In this document: positions 1 to 11,240 of the stretch, in pieces
Layout: each line of letters begins with the position of its first letter
Numbering within the stretch: the stretch's first letter is position 1
Origin: Sympetrum striolatum
Lineage: Eukaryota > Arthropoda > Insecta > Odonata > Libellulidae
Direction of reading: 5' to 3'
Assembly (NCBI GenBank): GCA_947579665.1
Contig: CANPUZ010000052.1
Coordinates: forward strand, 62,001-126,000
DNA length: 64,000 bases
Notes under the pieces: model-generated
The model's database searches: none
The model's input: only the letters and a program-made list of their open reading frames with translations
Told to the model about the DNA's origin: nothing
Made by a program: the position numbers and the translations under genes

Positions 1-849
1 TCGTTTTAAGTAGTTATACGCCTTTCTCATGACTTTAATTATGTGCTAATGCAAATGTTTCCGGTAATTTTTAATTTTAGAGTCAGATTTTTTACTTTTT
101 TCGATAATTTCTACATCGTTCATATATATAATTATATCAGAATTAATATTTGTGTTAAAAGACCTTGGGTACTAATTTAGCTTGCAAACCAACTATAGAT
201 TGCGATCCGAACGAGAGGGTGACTATCTTTTTCTTAACACAAGGCAACATTTGCGACTAAAACCGTATTTTTACTTAAAAAGACCTCGCACCCCCGACTC
301 AACCCATCGACCTTTACCAAAAGTCATCCTTAAGTTTCATATGTTAATTATTCAATTATTCCATGCATAATTACTCTTTATTGTTTCTTAATCCTGCTTT
401 TTTATACTATTTTTCATGCTATGATCACTTATTTTAGACTATTTAAGAGTTATTTTCATTCACAACCACCACCCCTGTTCACTCTTGGCGCAGGAATTCC
501 CGTTGCATTCTGGGAATTTTTGACTGTTTCTGAGAGGTGAAACTCGTCCATCGGCTTGACATCTGGTGTCAAAATGACGGAACTAACCGTCCAAACATGC
601 TTTCCAGAAGGCCATTTCTGTACCTCGGTCACTAAAATTGTTCTTTCTCAGTAACTATATTAGGTTTTTCACCGCTCTAAATTGCATAATAAGCCGCAAT
701 ATTTCAAGTGTCTTCCCTGAAAATTTCATCAAAAAGGGCTATTTCTAGTAATAAAAAAAATTAAACCCAAACAGTCCTAAAGTGAAATTTTACCATAAAT
801 TTTATTCTGAGACAATCTCATCAATTAGGAAATTTTATTTATTAAAATA
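1..849. other. Intron, nothing recognised
   Basis: AT-rich sequence inside or beyond the vWD part of cv-2. I searched for a further vWD exon on the minus strand and found none. Confidence 0.5.
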
Positions 850-1440
850 TGAATGTCCATTTACTGTATTAAATAAGGTGTATCATGCTCTAGTGAACTC
901 GAGGCTGCAATATGGTATTGTTTGTTGGGGGGTGCATTCATTACCAATTTAAAGCCATTGATAGTGGCACAGAAGAAAATTATTCGAAATATGTCAAGAG
1001 TGCATAGTACTGCGCATTCTTTTCCTGTTTTTTAAGGCAAAAATTCTGCCACTGAGACATCTATTTGTATATAAAGTGTTGAGGATGAATTATAACCATG
1101 GCAGTGATGAAAATAAACCATCACTGTATATATTAAGATCAAAACAAAACAAACAATACCAAAACCCAACTGTGAATTCTTTAGATATTCTTTTTTGTAT
1201 ATTAGTTGAAAATTGTTTGTTATTTACCGGAGAATATAACCACTGCTACAACAGAAATTAGGTTTATAGAATTAATTAAGGAGTATTTAATTAAATATGA
1301 TGATATTGAATTTATGTTTAAAAAAATTGTATGGAAGCCATTTTCTTGAATTTCATGATTTCATTATTATATTTTATTTTGCAATTTATTATAATACGCA
1401 TGGTCTACATTTTATTTAATGTAACAAACCTTATGGCTTT
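850..1440 (+). pseudogene. LINE reverse transcriptase C-terminal fragment
   Basis: The plus strand around 900-1010 reads SRLQYGIVCWGGAF and VAQKKIIRNMSRV, the post-catalytic segment of CR1/Jockey-type LINE reverse transcriptases. Stops and frame changes follow. It is 5' truncated and decayed. Confidence 0.65.
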
Positions 1441-1616
1441 TATTTGCTAAGTAAATGAAGAGTCATTAAATCCGAAAAAGGTGGCTGTCACCTTAGGGGT
1501 AGGTACCTATATTCCTAACAATTGTTGTATCTAATGTAATTTATGAAGGGCCGAGCCTGCCTGCATATTTTTGTGTGTTTATGTTTATTTGTTGGAAAGT
1601 TGGGACGTGGCTGTTA

Positions 1617-1752
1617 AGTGATTAGAGGTTTAAAATCTCTTATAGCCATTTTAGTTGGCGTTCCTCTTCTTGGTCCTGTCTTGTTTTCTCGGAATGAGAA
1701 GAGGAACGCAAACAAAAATGGCTATTAGAGATTTTAAACCTCTAAATCTAAT
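1617..1752. repeat. Hairpin repeat at the edge of the donor LINE fragment
   Basis: GATTAGAGGTTTAAAATCTC to GTTCCTCTTCT pairs with AGAAGAGGAAC to GAGATTTTAAACCTCTAAATC, with a 25-base loop. It looks like a short foldback MITE. Confidence 0.75.
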
Positions 1753-1768
1753 GAGCAGCTATATACCT

Positions 1769-2160
1769 CGAGATGGTTCAACGTAGAGCAGCAAGGTTCG
1801 TCAAAGGAGATTTCAGATTCGACAGCAGTGTTTCGGCTATGATAGAATCCCTCGGATGGAACTCTCTTAGTGATCGAAGACGTGAATATCGACGGAAGCT
1901 TTTTGATAAATTTATCTCTACCGATTTCGGGGAGGAGATAACAGATATTGTCATCCCAGTTATATTCCTACACGACCTTCGAGAGAAAACAAAAAAGCGA
2001 TACAGGGAAGTAGTTGCCAGGACAGATAGCTACTTTTGGTCATTTTTTCCGCGAAGTATTAGAGAAGCAAATAGCTCTCTAGATTAGATAGGTATTTCGG
2101 TGTTTTACACCCCCTGCCATGTGCCACTGGCGGATTGCAGGGTTTAAATGTAAATGTACC
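1769..2160 (+). pseudogene. LINE reverse transcriptase C-terminus and 3' tail
   Basis: The frame 1773-2087 reads MVQRRAARFVKGDF, ESLGWNSLSDRRREYRRKLF and ends after SIREANSSLD, a typical non-LTR RT end. The 3' UTR has CCCCTGCCATGTGCCACTGG and a TGTAAATGTA-type tail. The fragment 22829-23448 (minus) is the same insertion copied by the Helitron, and 48290 has a relative. Confidence 0.75.
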
Positions 2161-3025
2161 TAACTGTACACGCAAGACCTCTGTGGTGCTTCAAGTTTCT
2201 CCAAGTATTTTAACACGGGGACTCAATGCACATAGAATATTTTTGTGATTTTCTGTAAGTTAATTATGTATCTGCACCCGTCTTACGTTAATATTGAGTT
2301 TGATGGTAACCCCGAAACAGGTCGCGTCTGGATCATATCGGCACATGTGAATTTTTAAATTCCATATCTTTTTATTAGTGCTTTTTTACTTCTTCTTTCT
2401 CGTAGTTGCTGAGTATTAGAATGTTCTGAACCAGTCATACATTAACCCCAGGTCGGAAATGGAAGTTTTATTATTTAAACAAATTTTTCCAGGTAAATGA
2501 AAGACCTTTACGTAAAATATTGCATTTTTGACCTTGTTTCCGCCTTAATTTTGAGAGATATTATATAAATTTCATATAATTAACAACTATTATTAATATA
2601 TTAAATGTTATTTTATTTTTAAACAGTTTACTTTTTATACGCAATATTCCAAATTCATCAGCCACATACTCGGCGTCAGGGATTTCGAATTTTTACAGAA
2701 TATTTTTGCTAGTTAGATTGCTTTTAATTTTAATGACCAGGTTAACCATTAATGTGACATACTGAATTAATAATTTATTAGCTACATTTTGAGGCAATTT
2801 ACCCCTTTGGAAGATGTTGGGTCTATTCCACCCAACGCAAGACAGGTTGGGATCGAGTACTCGAGGGTTAAAATGTGATTTATTGATGAGAAATAAAAAT
2901 CTTTCTGATTCGAGTACTCGAGGGTTAATATTAATTTTTTCGTGTTGTTACTATTCTTTGCAAGATGGAATAAATTTACTTTGCATGCAAAAGAACCAGT
3001 ATTTCAACTGAGGTGCTGTAATTAC

Positions 3026-3176
3026 CGATTTCCAGCCAGAGGACGACTCCTCCGCCTTCCTTCTTCACAGTGATGATGCGAGTGGCGTTGGAGTTGAGGT
3101 TCCAAGGGAGGGACACTCGTCTTCCGTTCACTTTCACTCTCATGCGCTGACCCAAACTGACCTTGTGACCGTACGC
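3026..3176 (-). CDS. cv-2: cv-2 exon encoding the second part of vWD
   Basis: The acceptor TTAATTTTCAG lies before GCGTACGG at 3176 (phase 0) and the donor ATCG|GTAATT follows 3026 (phase 1); 151 bp. The peptide starts AYGHKVSLGQRMRVKVNG, includes VSLPWNLNSNAT and ends GGGVVLWLEIG. It fits the vWD stretch that follows the SWTK segment in BMPER. No later vWD exon is visible between here and position 1. An almost identical copy lies on the plus strand at 21812-21962. This copy is the functional one, because it is in the gene's orientation and phase. Confidence 0.9.
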
Positions 3177-3199
3177 CTGAAAATTAAAGTTTCCTTAGC

Positions 3200-3243
<44 letters not shown>

Positions 3244-3920
3244 TTTAGCCCTTAATGTGTGTCGAGGGAAAATATTTCGATTCCACAGGAGATGTGAAAT
3301 ATCAATGAAAAAAATCAAATTCTGAAATTTGGTAATTTTTAATTTCTACTTCTTTGTATGATACAGTAGAGGATCGATTATCTGGACTTTTCGGGACCGA
3401 GGTCTGTTCGCATAAAGGATATGTTCGGATAATAGGTATTTTATCCTGAATGAGAAAAAGAAACTGAAAGAATGGCTCTGATGGGTTACAGTACAAAATA
3501 AGTGACGCTTATGCACATAAATACTATCGAAAACTTTTATTTAAAGTAGTGATGGGTCGATTAGATTCCTTGATTCAATGCCAATGAATCGGAATCGAAA
3601 ATGAGTATTTACCAAGGTGAAAAATCGATTCCAATCCAGTAGTACTTCAAACCCCTAATTTATGTACGACCGTGCTTCCATCAGTCATTTGAATTTTTGC
3701 ACAATGTAATCGTAAAAACAAAACACATTCGAATCAGCGTAATGACCGTTACTTCCATGCCGTAGTCCCTTAGTGACGTTAATGATACATAAGTTTTCTA
3801 GGGTCACGAAGTATCATCCCTGAAAATATCATCGAAAACGGGCTAAATCTAGTGGGTTAAAAAAAATAACGCAAACTGTGTGAATCTAGAAATTTACCTC
3901 GACTTCTACTGAGCGTTGTA

Positions 3921-4157
3921 ATGTCAATAGTGTGGAATCATTTTCATATTGATCTTATATATGATCAAATTGCCGTGTGTATCCACTGCCACGCAAGAAT
4001 TTCCCATGGTGGAACTTCAAAATCTACCTCAAATTTATTAAAACATTTTCATAATCAACATAGATCCTTAGTAAAGGTTTCATTACCGAAAGATGGGACA
4101 CTTGAAATTTCACCATTTAATTACATAGTGTGTTATAAGTCATGTTTTGTTAACTGA
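3921..4157 (+). pseudogene. BED zinc finger, N-terminal remnant of a hAT transposase
   Basis: The reading frame shows W-x-H-F, then C-x-x-C (CIHC) and H-x-x-x-x-H (HFHNQH), the C2H2-type BED arrangement that binds transposon ends. It ends soon afterwards with unrelated residues and a stop. It is a broken transposase, not a host gene. Confidence 0.75.
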
Positions 4158-4229
4158 TTCTTTCACAAAGTAATAATTTTTTGCGTGGTTGTCTTGTTGA
4201 CTGGAATTAATTGATATTTTTCTTGGAGC

Positions 4230-4560
4230 TAGGGTTAACAGATGCTCTGAGTCGAAAAAGCGGACATTCCACGACCACCCTCCCCCATTACTAATCGAAG
4301 AATGGAAAAAAAATTTAAATTATAAAATTTAAAAAAATTGAAAAATTTATCAAAAAAGTGTTACTTACTCGTTGAGTGTCAAACCACGATAGTTTTTTTC
4401 TAATGCCTACCAACTGTCAGGCAAAGAATATACTGAAGTACTTGGTGAAAGATTGTGTAAGATGGAAATATGTATAAAAATAGTTGATTGAGAGAAAAAA
4501 GCAGACATTTCAGTAAAAAAGAGTACACGGGACAGAAAAAGCGGACGTCTGGTAACTCTA
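4230..4560 (+). mobile_element. 331-bp hAT MITE nested in hAT element A
   Basis: The ends TAGGGTTAACAGA and CTGGTAACTCTA are imperfect inverted repeats, each followed inward by AAAAAGCGGAC. The 8-bp duplication CTTGGAGC flanks it (4222-4229 and 4561-4568). Confidence 0.82.
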
Positions 4561-4794
4561 CTTGGAGCCTATGGTATAGGAATCGATGGAATCGGTATTG
4601 GTAGAATCGGAATCGAAATGTCAGAACCGGAATCGGGATCGGAATCGCTAAAATTTTGGAATCGACCCATCACTAATTTAAAGCAAACTATACATGACTG
4701 TCACCGCAAGGTTTTTCTTTTCGAAATGAGTACCGTTGAGTCAGATTCTGCAAAAAATTGAAGAATTTGGTACTTCTGTGATTTTATATCATGT

Positions 4795-5389
4795 TGTGAC
4801 GAATTTCTAGGGAAATTTGGCCATAGTAAGTTGCCCATTTCTAAGTTGCCCTTTTACAAGTTGCTGTTAGAAAGGCTCAATTAGAATGGCCTCAGGAAGA
4901 ACGGACGAGGGCAGAACGGCCGTTAGAAAACACGACTTTTATACTGGCAGGTGCAGTGATACTGTCGGCAATCGGACTAATTAACACGGCAGAGTTCTGT
5001 GACGGTTTCTAGCAACATGATTGGCCAATTTGCTGTACCCCTTTTGTTAGGAATTTCTGTGCTTCTTTTTTGGTTTTACCTCTTATTCATGAAAAACGGA
5101 GTCCTCCCAAGAGAAGGTCATTTTGCACGAGAGCACGCTCGCCTGAACATTACGTCGACGCCAGTGGCAGTAGATGAGTGTTCTTGCAAAGAAAGGAATA
5201 TTTAGAAAACTTATGGAAAAGTTTTGACCCGTCAGGGTTCGAACCTTGGACCTTAGGGAAATAAAAAGTAGCCTTTACTCTGCACGGGGTCAATTTTTAA
5301 TAATGTAGAAAATTTCTATGTTTTGCGACTCTCGGTTCTCCATTTTTTAGCGAACACACACACACACAGACTCTATTTTATATTATAGA
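4795..5389 (-). mobile_element. Helitron head (5195-5389) joined to a repeat also found in hAT-B
   Basis: Read on the minus strand the element begins at 5389 with A|TCTATAATATAAAATAG, then (TG)n, GGAGAACCGAGAG and TTGACCCCGTGCAGAG, then CCAAGGTTCGAACC. It is the uninterrupted reference for the capture junctions at 21.8-23.4 kb. From about 5190 down to 4795 the sequence changes to a unit that also lies, inverted, at about 16680-17100. I see no CTAG-type 3' end here, so the element is truncated or composite. Confidence 0.6.
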
Positions 5390-5438
5390 TAGAAAAGAAG
5401 TGTAAATCCCATTCCAGTCACAGATTTCCTCGACTGAC

Positions 5439-5641
5439 CTTGATGGAAATGGTTTTCGTCCAGGAAGAGGTGAAGGTATCCCTTGCATCGTTGGTGACTC
5501 TAATTGAGAACGTTCCTCCGCTAGCATTCTGTCCGCACTGATCACTAGCCAATAGGTATTTGCAGGCACCTTGAAAGCTGTAGAACCTGCCATCAAAGGT
5601 CCTGTAGTGAGGATCCCCGAAGACAGAGCAGACGCCATCGC
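5439..5641 (-). CDS. cv-2: cv-2 exon encoding the N-terminal part of vWD
   Basis: The acceptor TCTGGCAG lies before 5641 (incoming phase 1) and the donor AAG|GTCAGT follows 5439 (phase 0); 203 bp. The exon opens the von Willebrand type D domain with [17 protein letters not shown], followed by [12 protein letters not shown] and ends [13 protein letters not shown] is the motif at which BMPER-type vWD domains are known to undergo acid-catalysed cleavage between Asp and Pro, so that site is intact here. The domain mediates surface retention in the family. A Helitron head ends about 46 bp below the donor, and a large palindrome starts about 60 bp above the acceptor. Confidence 0.92.
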
Positions 5642-5699
5642 CTGCCAGAGAAAAATGCATTTCCTTCAGTAACCATTTGAGAAACAACAATGAGGAACA

Positions 5700-6595
5700 C
5701 TTTCTTTGGTTAGTGGTAGATATATGGGGGTTTCACAGTTACTTTTTTTCAGGTAGAAACTTGGAGGGTCGCAGTTCTAATCCGGACCCTTAGCTTGCCT
5801 TCACAGCTCAGGAGCGCCCGACCTCCCCATCAGGGGTGCCATAAAAAACTGACCACATGGAATATGATTTAAAAACGTAGGAAAGGAAAAGAACACTTTG
5901 TCTTAGTTCCACAGTAAATTAATTGTTTAACCGGTTTCGACTAAGGTCTAGTCATCTTCTGGTTCAGTCCAGAAGATAAATAGACCTTAGTCGAAACCGG
6001 TCGCACAATTAATTTACTGTGGAACTAAGACAAAGTGTTCTTTTCCTTTCCTACGTTATGGAGTTCCACAAAGTGACAGCTGCATCAATTGATTTTACGA
6101 TTTAAAAAGTTATAAACAATCCAAATGAGCAACAATTTATTATCTTCGTCGTCTCACTCATCCAAAGAGATATACAAGCCTCATTTGATCGACGTTCTAC
6201 GATGAAAATTAAGATTTTTCGTGATTTTACTAGAAATGACCCGTTGACGCACGGCAACGTTGCTCGGTCAGATAGGCGGGTGTTTTAATTATCTCAACGG
6301 GGTTGGGTTGGGGGGAAGGATTTCTTGATTTTAGCTAGAAATCCATCCGCCCAACCCATCCCCGGGGCAACGTCGCCGTGTGTCAACGGGTCATTTATAG
6401 CAAAATCTCGAAAAATCTTAATTTTCATCATAAAACATCGATCAAAAGCCGCTTGTATATCTCTTTGGATGAGTGAGACAACAAAGATAATAATTGTTGT
6501 TCATTTGAATTGTTTTTAACAGAGACCCTCCAAATTTCTACCTGAAAAAAGTAATGGTGAAATCCCCAGATATATACCACTAACCTTTTCTTTAT
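5700..6595. repeat. Large nested palindrome (foldback elements)
   Basis: Three inverted repeats lie within each other or side by side. The outer arms are 5706-5772 and 6525-6592 (GGTTAGTGGTAGATATATGG; TTTCAGGTAGAAACTTGGAG). A tight hairpin spans 5874-6057 with arms of about 80 bp (CTAAGGTC, CGAAACCGGT). A foldback at 6112-6512 has arms of about 165 bp (CTCATCCAAAGAGATATACA). None encodes a protein. Confidence 0.85.
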
Positions 6596-6602
6596 TCATT
6601 CA

Positions 6603-7528
6603 CTAGCAGAGTACCCGTTGATTCTCAACGGAAAAAATGTCATAGATTGTCCATTGATAATGGCAACAAACACCAATAGAAAGAAGATGTACCAAGAAGA
6701 GCAAAACCAATTGTCAATATAAATATAGGAATGATTTAATTTTTGTCAATTCTGTTAATCATTTGCGATCGTTTTCGGTGATATCAGCAAATAATTGAAA
6801 TTCAGGGACATGATTCTTAGAGTTAAAATATTCGTAGATGATATTTTCTTACATAGAGTAACATATCTGAAAAATATTACAGAGTTTAATATTGAACTAA
6901 AGGAAAACCATATACCATAACCATAATTTAATGTTCGTACTTTTTTTCTGTGCGATTCTTCACAGGATATTGTTTGTAACAACAAATGTTAAAATCTCAT
7001 GTAATTTTTTCTTCTTCATAAAGTGCATCACTTAATAGCTGGATTAATTACTAATTGACTTATATTCTTAATGCATTTTTATGGATATGAACTTGGAATC
7101 AGCAATCCCCTTTATTGTCAAGGGGGATGGGTTGTTTACAACCTCGAAGTTTTGATAAAATACTCACACATTTTATTAAAATTCTCAAAATTTCGATTCG
7201 TAAATGATATTTCACAACCAAAATTCTATTCATTTATTCTATTCCTCTTTTTTTGGTGCTTGATTTGACTTTATACGACTATTATTTCTAATTTAAATTT
7301 TCAAATGAAATAAATCCTGCAGCGAGAAAAATTAACTTTACGTGCATTTCTTGTGGAAATGCTTTTTCGATTTTTCGGCTATTCCTTTTGGGTTTTTCCC
7401 AATTTTTTTTTCCCTTAACCACCTCCGTACCGAGGCAAACAAAACAAAAAAAGTTATTCAAATCGGAAAAGAGCCGTTTTTGAGTTTTATATGACGTCAC
7501 GAACATCATTTCATTTTTATACATAAAA
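6603..7528 (-). mobile_element. Non-autonomous Helitron-like element
   Basis: On the minus strand the 3' end reads as the hairpin CCGTTGAGAATCAACGG, a short spacer and CTAG|T (CTAG at 6603-6606). The body at 7090-7500 contains the module shared with 14.2, 23.5, 27.0, 34.9, 50.7 and 51.3 kb (GTTGTTTACAACCTCG and TTTTTTGGTGCTTGATT on the plus strand). The 5' head is degraded near 7520. It carries no transposase. Confidence 0.6.
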
Positions 7529-7580
7529 CTAGCTAAACCCAGGCACGCTTTGCTGCGGCTCAGTCAGGTATGAAATGAAT
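7529..7580 (-). mobile_element. Second Helitron-like 3' end abutting the previous element
   Basis: On the minus strand GCAGCAAAGCGTGC forms a short hairpin followed by CTGGGTTTAG CTAG|T, with CTAG at 7529-7532. This is the typical 3' terminus of insect Helitrons. The 5' end was not found. Confidence 0.5.
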
Positions 7581-7863
7581 GGAAAAGTGAATAAAGGTAT
7601 TCTAGCAAACATAGATTCACTGAGAAAACACATTTTTCAATTCCATACCCCTACCAAAGTCCCCCCAAAAAACACAGACAATCAACTGAAAAATTCCGAG
7701 AGAAATGAATCGAGTTGAATGCAAGAATCAAAATCAAATTAACTCACAATTTGATTTTTGAAAACATTATTTATTGCAGTTTCTTGCGTTTTTTACATTT
7801 TCTTCATCTTGTGTTTCTTAATTTCTTCCCTTGCCCTCTTAAGTAATAGATATGAGCATTGTA

Positions 7864-7940
7864 CAGTCCTGGCCAAAATTAACGCAGCACCGGCCGTAAG
7901 GATCGCTAGGGAGGTGCTGCGTTAATTTTGGCCAGGAGTG
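7864..7940. mobile_element. 77-bp TA-flanked palindromic MITE
   Basis: CAGTCCTGGCCAAAATTAAC and its inverted counterpart GTTAATTTTGGCCAGGAGTG match over 28 bases with one mismatch, around a 21-base centre, with TA on both sides. The ends look like Tc1-type TIRs. Confidence 0.8.
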
Positions 7941-7941
7941 T

Positions 7942-8714
7942 ACCTCGTCATTCAAGTCATGCAAATCCTTACAATTTACGTTCGGTCCAGAATTTAATGA
8001 GTGGTTTTTTTTGGATTGAACCAGGATAATGAGCTGAATCAACGATCAGGATTTTTCAAGGTTTTGCAAAAAAATCAAGGCATTTTCAAGGTTTTTCAAG
8101 GTAAGAAAAAATTCAAGGTTTTTTCAAGGTTTCAAGGTTTCACCCTGAAGAACGAAATGAACCTCTGTTGGGCAGTTGCTAATATTTTTTAGGCAATTGG
8201 AGCTCAAGAGAAGAAGATTAAATCGAGGAAAAATACGATCGAACGTAATCGTTTTGCAGGTTGCATAATTCGTGCAATTTCCCAGAGGCGGGTGACTTTC
8301 ATGAGTGACAGCCAGAAAATATTCTTTTGAAACAAAACTTAAGTGTGCATTTCCAATTCCTTACTTTATTAAAGCATAATAAGCTTATCTATCACCATTA
8401 ACTGCGAAAACAGAATTCAGGTTCTGGGTTTATGTCATACTTTTAGACCCGCAATGAATGTGTTAACCTACTTTTATCATCAAATTTAGCTTAACCTATC
8501 AGTTATTGGTACTTAATTAGCTTACAAAACTTTTAAGTAATCAAGGAATTACTTACTTAACTATAATTTTAACCAAAAAGGTAATTTATCCGGTTTCAAT
8601 TCCAAATTATAGAAAATGAAAGCTTAATAAGGATGAATAAGATACTTACAAAGTGTCTAATGAAGAAGTGGAGAAACTAAGATTAGGATTAATGTTTTAG
8701 TTGAAATATCTTAC
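7942..8714. other. Intron with TTTTCAAGG-rich stretch
   Basis: At 8050-8140 the motif TTTTCAAGG recurs several times at irregular spacing (TTTTTCAAGGTTTTGC, TCAAGGTTTCAAGG). The remainder is AT-rich without recognisable content. Confidence 0.5.
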
Positions 8715-8919
8715 TCTCTATGCAGGCAGGACAGCAAGTTCCTTTCGGATGGTAGAGCCTCGTGTTTGGGGGACAGGCGATGTTCGGCGAAGAGAGAGAT
8801 GTTCTCTGCGGACCCTTGACGATGGCATTCATTGGAGGACACATCTCCATGGCGCAACGCACCGATCCAGAGGTGCAGACGCAAGAACGGCATGGATCCA
8901 AGGCCCATCTCTCCCCTTC
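8715..8919 (-). CDS. cv-2: cv-2 exon encoding the body of CR5
   Basis: I place the acceptor at GTCCGCAG|GAAGGG (8919) because it gives the classic VWC spacing, IYK-EGERW. An alternative in-phase acceptor 15 bases upstream (CTAACAG) would add five residues including an extra cysteine. The donor is AGA|GTAAGA after 8715, phase 1. The exon encodes DPCRSCVC, VRCAMEMCPP, an extra stretch of about 20 residues (around KGPQRTSLSSP), then YHPKGTCCPAC and the IES linker into vWD. The inserted segment is unusual for CR5 and contains no cysteine apart from its closing CPP. Confidence 0.88.
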
Positions 8920-8997
8920 CTGCGGACACAACTTCTGTTAGTTTGGACAACATTGTGAGGATTGTTACTGACCTTAGTAATCCAATTAATACAAGGT

Positions 8998-9120
8998 AAA
9001 AACATCTGATGTGGCCATCACATGACTTTCTCCATACATAATATGTAAATATTTATCTATGACAGTATTTTCGAACTCTATATTCAATCAAAACTTGGAA
9101 GATAAGTGATTATTTTATAT
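8998..9120 (-). mobile_element. Fragment of the hairpin-ended family
   Basis: ACATCTGATGTGGCCATCAC through GACTTTCTCCATACATAA to CTTGGAAGATAAGTGATTA matches the first 120 bases of copies A and C, then stops. Confidence 0.65.
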
Positions 9121-9125
9121 CATAT

Positions 9126-9650
9126 CTATTATATATAGATGCTTCTCCGGATTCAATCATGGATATACCTATATAGATAGATAGATAGGATACTAATTCA
9201 CAGGCTAAACTACAGGCTTCATTGATTTGAAATTTGTATGATGTATTGGCCATAACGTGTAACTGCCAGAAAAATTGCGATTTTGAACCTCAGTGTCATG
9301 GGTTCGATTCCAAAGGGCCCCAAAGTCCTGACTTTTTCCATTCAAAAGCATTGCTTTGATTTTCAGGAATTTTTATAAAATATTTCCCGGATAGGTAGAG
9401 AATCAAAACTATAGGAGCCTGTAGATATGGTCATGATCTATCGAAAACAAATTATTTTTACAAAAAATACAAATAAGAATATGCTTTGATGGCAAAATTA
9501 ATCTCATCAAATTTGAAGACAGTTTGGTCCAAAATACTGAATTTTTTCCCAATAATTCCCACTTTTTGCAGATTTATTTGTAAACTACCTGGAATTTATA
9601 AAATATTTCTCAAATACTTGATGAATCTGGTCTAATGCTTCGAAAGGAGA
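9126..9650 (+). mobile_element. Second Helitron-like family, truncated copy
   Basis: Starts A|TCTATTATATATAGATGCT, CTCCGGATTC, then GGCCATAACGTGTAACTGCC and CAGTGTCATGGGTTCGATTCC. The same head and body are seen at 17.66, 30.03 and (inverted) 53.2 kb. It follows a truncated fragment (8998-9120) of the hairpin-ended family directly. Confidence 0.55.
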
Positions 9651-9949
9651 CCAAATTCTTCCAGGATTTCTCCAATTAGAAGCAAGTTAGCGCCGAAAAA
9701 CTGATACTTTTCACAAAAATGCCTAGGTTTCAAGATTTTATCATAAACCGCTCCGAATAATGAAATTTGTTTACAATAACATGATGAAACTAGAACCTCA
9801 CTCAAGAGGAAAGAAAACTTTGTCAACTACAGTCCACAACTGCACTTAAAAGGTTAAGCAGTATCTTTTTAGCACGCCTCGTACATCTTAACAGCCAATA
9901 TTTCTAATGATTTTCTCAAACTTCCTTTCATTAGCAGGGTAATGTTAGT

Positions 9950-10420
9950 TAGCAATTTACCATAGTAATTTTGCTAGCAGAGCCTCTTATGGCATTGTTT
10001 TACGGGGCTCTTCAGTCACAATGTTGGAAAAAGTATTCCTACTTCAAAAAAAGGTTGTAAGGTGCTTATCGAACAAACTTTATAGGTGTTCTTGTAAACC
10101 ATTGTTCAGGCAATTGAATATTTTAGCAATTCCCTCCATGTATATATTCTGCTTGTGTGTAACAATAAGAAATAATATTTGTACATTTAATACTAATAAT
10201 GAGGTACATATTCATTAGAAAAGATGCAATTCTTCTATCAATATTACTCGTCACAAAGGTCGTATCTCTGCGAAAAGTCCCAATGCTGTACGATCACAAA
10301 TGTATAATCGCTTACCGGACAACATAAAAAGCATAAAATTTATCAACTTGTTTAATAGCAAGTTGAAAGTATTTTTAATGGAGAGATGTTAATACACTGT
10401 GAATGAGTTTTTTATAGGTG
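9950..10420 (+). pseudogene. LINE reverse transcriptase C-terminal fragment
   Basis: From 10021: KVFLLQKKVVRCLSNKLYRC, PLFRQLNILAIPSMYIF. After a stop, ITRHKGRISAKSPNA-like residues and MYNRLPDNIKSIKFI continue to about 10385. Same LINE type as the one at 850-1440. It abuts the Tigger element. Confidence 0.65.
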
Positions 10421-11159
10421 GAGATTAAATAATTCATCATTATAATTATAGTATTTATATAACCTAATTTTTTTCTATATACATATATATATACAGTATT
10501 ACCCCGCATTTACGTTCCCGTCTTTTACGTTTTCCCGTCGTTTACGTCACTTTCTGTCGGTCCCCTCGGATTTCCTATGTTCACAATGTATTAACATCCT
10601 CAAGTTTACGTTTCTGAAATTTTATCTTTCCCGCCGTTTACGCCACACAACATTGTATCGTGAGGGATGTTTTTTTGCTTTTTCGACGGGAAACATGATT
10701 CGTAACTTTCGAAACATCCCCAAAACTGGCGATTTTTTGTTCGAAACAGTCATGACATTTCAACTCAAAACATTTACGAAATTTCTTTTCATAACTTCGA
10801 TACAAAGCTTCTCAATGTGGACTAGACTCCCTCCTTCCTATTTAGGCCGTAAGCGGCCGTGTTTTCATTCTCCGCCGAGATGGAAGATTCAAACGCCTTA
10901 TAATCCGAGAAACGGATGTAATTTCGTCCGTCGGCTCACAAATTCAAGATTGGATAGCATAAATTTTGAAATAATTCAGAAGAAATTTTTGTTTAGTACT
11001 GTTTATTTAACTCAGAAATAAGCTACCATTTCGTCGTGCGTAGCTTCTACCCTGTCTTTGCCATTTTATCCCAATTTCGACACTACCCTCCGCATTTGTT
11101 AGTATTATCTACTATACTTTTAAAAAAGATTTTCGTGGCAGATAACGCATAAAGGCAAT

Positions 11160-11240
11160 CAGCCGGATAGCAATGTGGATAACGCTTGTGACTCATGAGG
11201 AAGCAGTCCCGGGTTCGATTCCCGGTGGGAGCACATGCGC
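11160..11240 (+). repeat. tRNA-like SINE head in the Tigger 5' region
   Basis: TAGCAATGTGGATAACGC resembles an A box and GGTTCGATTCCCGGTGGG a B box with its T stem. The acceptor stem is not complementary, so this is a tRNA-derived repeat. Confidence 0.5.

Larger units (their letters stand above)
1769..3193 (-). repeat. Donor arm of the inverted duplication
   Basis: This is the counterpart of 21795-23215 and lies in normal gene orientation around the second vWD exon. The part 2320-2720 is itself a dispersed repeat with a third copy at about 49640-50040 on the plus strand. Just upstream of the exon acceptor (minus strand) is a (CATA)n microsatellite at 3200-3241, which is absent from the captured copy. 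Confidence 0.85.
3547..4675 (+). mobile_element. hAT element A (BED-finger remnant)
   Basis: The ends TAGTGATGGGTCGATT and GGAATCGACCCATCACTA are inverted repeats, flanked by a perfect 8-bp duplication ATTTAAAG (3539-3546 and 4676-4683). At 3921-4157 the plus strand encodes a BED zinc finger as found at the N-terminus of hAT transposases (VWNHF, CIHCHARIS, GGTSKSTSNLLKHFHNQH). The catalytic RNase H-like domain is missing, so the element is non-autonomous. It contains a smaller hAT at 4230-4560. Confidence 0.88.

Noticed and set aside
8701..8958. Plus-strand open frames over the CR5 exon (and similarly over the CR3 exon at 39856-40074)
   Set aside because: They are shadows of the cysteine-rich exons on the minus strand; only the minus frame gives VWC domains and proper splice sites.
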